Below are positions 60,218 to 64,000 of a DNA stretch of 64,000 nucleotides, piece by piece; position 1 is the stretch's first letter, and every line of letters begins with the position of its first letter. The notes beneath the pieces are model-generated. The model worked only from the letters and a program-made list of their open reading frames with translations, was not told the DNA's origin and did not search any database. Both the position numbers and the translations under genes were made by a program. Origin of the DNA: Streptomyces sp. PsTaAH-137 (GTDB lineage: Bacteria; Actinomycetota; Actinomycetes; Streptomycetales; Streptomycetaceae). The stretch spans positions 124,001 through 188,000 of the forward strand of contig NZ_QLLY01000011.1 in NCBI RefSeq assembly GCF_003259365.1. Reading direction: 5' to 3'.

Positions 60218-60781
60218 GTGCTGATCACCCACGACACCCGGTGTGCCCTCGACACCGTGGTGGATCTGGTGAACACCGCACCGGACGACGCCGCCGGCAC
60301 GGCCGACCGTCTCACCGACGTCCCCGCGCTCGACGTTTTCGTACGAAGGAACGAGATCAGCGATGTGGGGACGGTCGCGGAGCGTGACCTGATCGCGGTG
60401 CGCGCGGTGCGTGACCGGTTCGCCGAGGTCTTCGCCGCGCCCGACCCGCGCGCCGCGGCGGAGCTGATCAACGATCTGATCGCCGCCGCGGGCACCACCC
60501 CGCGCCTGACCGACCACGACGGCTACGACTGGCACGTGCACTACTTCGCGCCCGGTGCGTCCGTCGCGGACCACCTGGCGGCCGACTGCGGAATGGCTCT
60601 GGCCTTCTTCGTGGTCGCCGGGGAACAGGAGCGGTTGCGGCGCTGTGACGCGCCGGACTGCCGGCACGCGTTCGTCGACCTCTCCCGCAACCGCTCGCGC
60701 CGCTACTGCGACAGCCGCACCTGCGGGAACCGGCTGCACGTGGCCGCCTACCGGGCGCGCCGCAAGGAGGCCGCGGGCTGA
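60218..60781 (+). CDS. CGNR zinc-finger (ABATE-domain) regulator
   Basis: A 187-residue protein with an N-terminal ABATE domain (LDTVVDLVNTA, VFVRRNEISDV, ERDLIAVRAVRDRF) and a C-terminal CGNR zinc finger (Cys143, Cys148, Cys164, Cys169, then GNRLHVAAYRARR). These are predicted stress-linked transcriptional regulators. The GTG start has AGGGAG upstream. A TAGGCT hexamer at about 60162 may be its -10. The target is unknown. Confidence 0.88.
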   Translation: MLITHDTRCALDTVVDLVNTAPDDAAGTADRLTDVPALDVFVRRNEISDVGTVAERDLIAVRAVRDRFAEVFAAPDPRAAAELINDLIAAAGTTPRLTDHDGYDWHVHYFAPGASVADHLAADCGMALAFFVVAGEQERLRRCDAPDCRHAFVDLSRNRSRRYCDSRTCGNRLHVAAYRARRKEAAG

Positions 60782-60799
60782 GCCCGCGAACGGAGCCGC

Positions 60800-61000
60800 T
60801 CACAGCAGCAGCAGGTCGTGCAGCGAGGCCAGCAGGAGCAGACAGCCGATCACCGCGAGGAAGATCATCAGTGGTGGCTGGGAGAGCGCGAACAGGCAGC
60901 CGCGCCGGGTGTCGGGGTTCGGGGTCACGGGGACGGGAGGCGGGGCCTCCCGGTCCTTCTCTGCGGTCAGCTGTTCGTCCAGCTGCGGTGTGTCCAGCAT
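60800..61000 (-). CDS. Small membrane protein
   Basis: A 66-residue protein: an acidic/Pro-rich N-terminus (to about 32), then a membrane helix (PPLMIFLAVIGCLLLLASL) and a Leu-rich end. I have no family assignment. It starts at ATG 61000 with a GACGAG just upstream. Being 18 bp from the CGNR stop (convergent), and with normal codon use, it is probably real. Confidence 0.6.
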   Translation of the reverse strand: MLDTPQLDEQLTAEKDREAPPPVPVTPNPDTRRGCLFALSQPPLMIFLAVIGCLLLLASLHDLLLL

Positions 61001-61131
61001 CTCGTCGTGATGATGACGCAGACAGGTGACGTCCGGTGGCCAACTGGGGCGGCAGCAGGGGCAGTTCGCCAGATCTTGTGACCACGCACACGATCATCTG
61101 AACGAATGCGGGGAGTCCGTCGTACGTGCGT

Positions 61132-61587
61132 TCAGATGCCGTGCTTCTTCAGGATCGCCTCGATGTCGCTGAAGTCATCGGAACCGCCCGCCTGAGTCTT
61201 CGGCGTCGGCTTCGGCTGCGCGACGGGGGCGGTGCGGCCGGCCGGACCCAGCGAGGGGGCCGACGCGTCCGGAGCGACCGCCTCGCGGCGCTCCGCCCTG
61301 GCCGCGGCCCGGCGTTCCTTGCGGGTGCCGCCGGAGCGGCGCTCGACGGCACGGGTCGCCATGAACAGCAGCCAGGCCGCGCCGAGCACTCCGAACCCGG
61401 CCCACGCGGTCGGGCTGAACGCCGTGTCCACCACCCACTGCACGGCGCCGGTCATCACCAGGCCCAGCGGTACGAGGGCGTAGGCGGCCAGCCGGGCGGC
61501 CGCGAGGAAGCGCTTGCGGTACGCGGTGACCGCGGCGATGCCCAGGCCCGCCACGGACACGGCGGAGCAGACGGTCTCGGCAATCAT
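61132..61587 (-). CDS. Small actinobacterial membrane protein
   Basis: A 151-residue protein with a hydrophobic N-terminus and two or three helices (SAVSVAGLGIAAVTAY, LAAYALVPLGLVMTGAV, GFGVLGAAWLLFM), a basic linker, and an acidic C-terminus ending SDIEAILKKHGI. ATG 61587 is chosen for its AGGAGG upstream. The end motif resembles a family common in Streptomyces whose function is unknown to me. It is divergent from the DsbA-like gene. Confidence 0.72.
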   Translation of the reverse strand: MIAETVCSAVSVAGLGIAAVTAYRKRFLAAARLAAYALVPLGLVMTGAVQWVVDTAFSPTAWAGFGVLGAAWLLFMATRAVERRSGGTRKERRAAARAERREAVAPDASAPSLGPAGRTAPVAQPKPTPKTQAGGSDDFSDIEAILKKHGI

Positions 61588-61762
61588 CCGGTCCTCCTGG
61601 GCTCGGGCAACGGGTCGGCATCGGGGTGGTTCGCCCCTTCCATCCTGCACCGCACCCGGGGCCCGGGGCCACGGCCGGGACGGACCTCAGGGAGATCTCC
61701 GGGTCCCGCCTCCTCCGCAGGTCCGAGTGGGCCCCCGCCGCCGGGCCTGGGAGACTGGCCCC

Positions 61763-62266
61763 ATGAACGCCCCGAACCCGGCCCCCGTCCTCGACGTGTG
61801 GTGCGAGCTCCAGTGCCCGGACTGCCGCACGGCCCTGGACGACGTACGCGCCCTGCGGGAACGCTACGGCGACCGCATCGAGATCCGTCTGCGGCACTTC
61901 CCGCTCGACAAGCACCCGTACTCCTTCGCCGGGGCACAGGCCGCCGAGGAGGCGTTCGTGCAGGGCAAGGGGTGGCCGTACGTGGAGGCCGTGCTCGGCC
62001 GGGTCGAGGAGTTCGCCGCGAAGGGCGAGCCGTTCCTCCTCGAGGTCGCGGGCGAACTCGGCCTCGACGCCGAGGAGTTCGACACCGCGCTGATCGACGG
62101 CCGGCACATCCTGATCGTCGACGCCGACCAGGCCGAGGGCAAGGTCATCGGCGTGAAGGGCACCCCGACGTACGAGATCGACGGGAAGATGCTGGACGGC
62201 AGCAAGAACCAGGCGGGGCTGCGGGCGCAGATCGAGGCGATCGTGGACGGGCTGCTCGGGGCGTAG
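61763..62266 (+). CDS. DsbA-like thioredoxin-fold oxidoreductase
   Basis: A 167-residue thioredoxin-fold protein with the redox motif CPDC (Cys18-Cys21), a helical insertion domain, and the cis-proline loop KGTPTYEI. This is the DsbA/FrnE group. No signal peptide is present, so it is cytoplasmic, unlike extracytoplasmic DsbA. GGGAGA lies eight bases before the ATG. It is convergent with the GNAT gene, their stops adjoining. Confidence 0.85.
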   Translation: MNAPNPAPVLDVWCELQCPDCRTALDDVRALRERYGDRIEIRLRHFPLDKHPYSFAGAQAAEEAFVQGKGWPYVEAVLGRVEEFAAKGEPFLLEVAGELGLDAEEFDTALIDGRHILIVDADQAEGKVIGVKGTPTYEIDGKMLDGSKNQAGLRAQIEAIVDGLLGA

Positions 62267-63100
62267 TCAGAGCAGCTGCTTGTAGAGGTGGTGGCGGGTC
62301 GGCGTGTAGCCGAGCGACTCGTAGAGCCGCAGGGCCGGGGTGTTGTCCGCGAAGACGTTGAGGCCGATCCGGGTGGCGCCCGCCGCGATCGCGTCGGTCT
62401 CGGCGTACAGCATCAGGGACCGGCCGTGGCCGCGGCCCCGGTGCTCGGCCGCCACCTCGACGTCGTAGATGTACGCGCCGTCAAAGCCCGCGGAGCGCCC
62501 GGCCACCCACAGCGTGCCGACCGTCTCCCCCTCGTGCTCCAGCACGCTGATCAGGACGTCCGGGGTCCCGATGCCGTCGGGGAGCAGCGCCGCGTGGTCG
62601 CGCTCGGACTTCTCCCGGGCCTCGCGCTCCGTGGCGCCGCGCTCGACGACGGTGCGTTCGTAGCGCGCCTTCTCCCTGGTCAGCCACGGCCCGTACTCGG
62701 CCTCCGTCATCCGGCGTCCCACGCTGCCGGGCGGGAGGGCGGGGGGCTGCCGGGGCAGGGGCTTGGCCATGTTCCGGTTGCGCTCGACGTAGCCGAGCGC
62801 TCCGGCCAGCCGCAGCAGGGCGGTCTGCTCCGCTGGTACCGACGCTTCGAGGCGGCGGCAGTTCCAGCCGCGGGCCACTTCCTCGGCAGCCAGCGCGGCG
62901 ACGGTGCCACGCCCGCGCCCCCGGTCCTGTTCGTCGATGCGCAGATCGAGGATCTGGGCGACGGAGGGGCCGAAGGCGGGGTGCGTGGCGAGGTGGAGGG
63001 TGCCCACGGGCCGGCTGTTCACGCACACCGCGAAGCGGCGTGAACGATTCCCCTCGGCGGTGCGCTGAAGCGGCTCGGTCGGCCGCAGGGTCGTGGTCAT
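62267..63100 (-). CDS. Tandem GNAT acetyltransferase
   Basis: A 277-residue protein with two GNAT domains. The N-terminal one (about 25-120) carries DEQDRGRGRGTVAAL; the C-terminal one (about 190-277) carries VAAEHRGRGHGRSLM and the NVFADNTPALRLYESLGY motif. The N-terminal RGRGRGT conserves the acetyl-CoA pyrophosphate-binding pattern, so both domains may be active. ATG 63100 is chosen over GTG 63118. An ACGGGTG/CACCCGT inverted repeat overlaps the start region. The substrate is unknown. Confidence 0.86.
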   Translation of the reverse strand: MTTTLRPTEPLQRTAEGNRSRRFAVCVNSRPVGTLHLATHPAFGPSVAQILDLRIDEQDRGRGRGTVAALAAEEVARGWNCRRLEASVPAEQTALLRLAGALGYVERNRNMAKPLPRQPPALPPGSVGRRMTEAEYGPWLTREKARYERTVVERGATEREAREKSERDHAALLPDGIGTPDVLISVLEHEGETVGTLWVAGRSAGFDGAYIYDVEVAAEHRGRGHGRSLMLYAETDAIAAGATRIGLNVFADNTPALRLYESLGYTPTRHHLYKQLL

Positions 63101-63154
63101 CACGGGTGTTGTACCCACCCGTACCGAGGGAGCGACAGCGGTTTTACCGGTCGG

Positions 63155-63976
63155 TCACGGATCGACGCGGTCCGCGGCCCGCTCGTCCCAGATCCGCATC
63201 GCCTTCGCGGTGACCGGGCCCGGCGCGTCGGACAGCTGCCGGTCGTCGACCCGGTGCACGGCCTGGATGTCGCGCAGTGTCGAGGTCAGGAACACCTCGT
63301 CGGCCTCGGTGAGGACGGACAGCGGCAGCTCGGTCTCCCGGGCGCCCGTCCACTCGACGGCGAGGGCGCGCGTGATGCCCGCGAGACAGCCGGAGGCGAC
63401 CGGCGGGGTGTGGATCTCGCCGTCGAGGACGACGAACACATTGGAGCCGGTGCCCTCGCACAGCTGCCCCACGGTGTTCGCGAACAGCGCCTCGGACGCG
63501 CCGAGTTCACGGGCGCGGGCGAGCGCGACGACGTTCTCCGCGTACGAGGTGGTCTTCAGGCCCGCGAGGGCGCCCCGCTCGTTCCTGGTCCAGGGCACGG
63601 TGATCGCGGCGGTGGTGTCGGGACGCCGCGTGACCTCTCCGACCGCCACGACGAGCGTCGTACCCGCCTCCCCGCGGTCCGAGCCGAGCGGCGAGAGGCC
63701 GCCGGTGTACGTGATCCGCAGCCGGCCCAGCGGCAGCGGGTTGGCCGCGAGCACGGCGTCGCAGGCCCGGCGCACCTCGTCGAGGTCCGGCTCGGGCAGG
63801 CCGAGGCCGCGCGCGGAGCGGGTGAGCCGGTCGAGGTGGCGGGTGAGCGCGAACGGCGTACCGTCGACCGACTTCACCGTCTCGAAGATGCCGTCGCCCA
63901 CGGTGAGCCCGTGGTCGAAGACGGAGACACGGGCTTCCTCGGTGTCCTGCAGACGGCCGTCGAGCCAGATCTTCAC
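63155..63976 (-). CDS. pabC: Aminodeoxychorismate lyase (class IV aminotransferase fold)
   Basis: A 273-residue fold-type IV PLP enzyme. The PLP lysine is Lys141 in AGLKTTSYAENV, and the conserved LCEGTGSNVF and LTSTLRDIQAV segments follow. It begins MKIWLDGRLQDTEEARVSVFDHGLTVGDGIFET. Such enzymes make 4-aminobenzoate for folate (PabC) or act as branched-chain aminotransferases. The short length and the TTSYAEN motif favour PabC, but it is not certain. The GTG start has GAGG five bases upstream. Confidence 0.78.
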   Translation of the reverse strand: MKIWLDGRLQDTEEARVSVFDHGLTVGDGIFETVKSVDGTPFALTRHLDRLTRSARGLGLPEPDLDEVRRACDAVLAANPLPLGRLRITYTGGLSPLGSDRGEAGTTLVVAVGEVTRRPDTTAAITVPWTRNERGALAGLKTTSYAENVVALARARELGASEALFANTVGQLCEGTGSNVFVVLDGEIHTPPVASGCLAGITRALAVEWTGARETELPLSVLTEADEVFLTSTLRDIQAVHRVDDRQLSDAPGPVTAKAMRIWDERAADRVDP

Positions 63977-64000
63977 GGGGCCTCGCCTTTCATCGTGCGG

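Overview
The window is chromosomal DNA from a Streptomyces-type actinobacterium. Composition is very GC-rich, many genes start with GTG or TTG, and long GC hairpins serve as terminators. It carries the sporulation gene ssgB, a phosphatidylinositol-mannoside gene set, and a housekeeping gene order (aroC-aroE-mltG-ruvX-alaS, rpsD, hisS, rel-apt-secFD-yajC-ruvBAC-yebC-pdxTS, pimA/pgsA, thrS, ssgB) that I recognise from Streptomyces core chromosomes. No integrase, transposase, phage gene, plasmid gene or CRISPR array was seen. Most of the window is conserved core; the accessory-looking parts are 7.6-9.8 kb, 11.5-12.1 kb, 48.5-51.3 kb and 51.4-58.7 kb.

Layout. 1-7.5 kb is a minus-strand operon (DUF948 protein, DUF6167-type protein, alaS, ruvX, mltG, aroE, aroC) with one-base TGATG overlaps at two junctions. 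7.6-9.8 kb is a lone plus-strand STAND/NB-ARC-like ATPase with a palindrome just upstream. 9.9-10.8 kb is rpsD with an unusually long, structured leader. 10.8-13.5 kb holds a secreted HNH-type lipoprotein, a 0.58-kb patch of an inverted intergenic repeat, and rarA. At 13.5-17.8 kb a VKOR protein is divergent from a four-gene ABC exporter/two-component operon whose genes all overlap by four bases. 17.9-22.2 kb holds hisS and a glyoxalase-II-like hydrolase, then a cyclophilin lipoprotein-like membrane protein and a DUF349 protein. 22.4-34.3 kb is the long minus-strand run rel, apt, secF, secD, yajC, ruvB, ruvA, ruvC, yebC, pdxT, pdxS, broken by strong hairpins after apt, secF and yebC. 34.4-37.8 kb holds a LemA-like protein and the phosphatidylinositol mannoside set (pimA, acyltransferase, pgsA). 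38.1-47.8 kb holds an EF-G-like GTPase, an uncharacterised membrane protein, a divergent yczE/MocR pair, a HIT protein, a potassium channel and thrS.

At 48.5-51.3 kb a DUF4365 nuclease-like protein and an unrecognised partner are divergent from a DnaQ-like exonuclease. From 51.36 to 58.82 kb two identical tRNA-Val(CAC) genes in the same orientation bracket a six-gene minus-strand cluster: Tat lipoprotein sugar-binding protein, two permeases, YesL-like protein, YetA/PcRGLX-like exported protein and SRPBCC protein. The cluster has a clear -35/-10 promoter and two LacI-type palindromes, and looks like an uptake/degradation locus for a pectin (rhamnogalacturonan) oligosaccharide. The last part holds a PGPGW membrane protein, ssgB, a CGNR zinc-finger regulator, two small membrane proteins, a DsbA-like oxidoreductase, a tandem GNAT acetyltransferase and an aminodeoxychorismate lyase.

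I did not find an unmistakably new system. The best leads are the rpsD leader RNA (10.49-10.82 kb), the DUF4365/OB-like pair beside the exonuclease (48.5-51.3 kb), the repeat family that also forms the loop or stem of terminators (11.6-12.0, 17.85 and 22.4 kb), and the tRNA-bracketed sugar locus.
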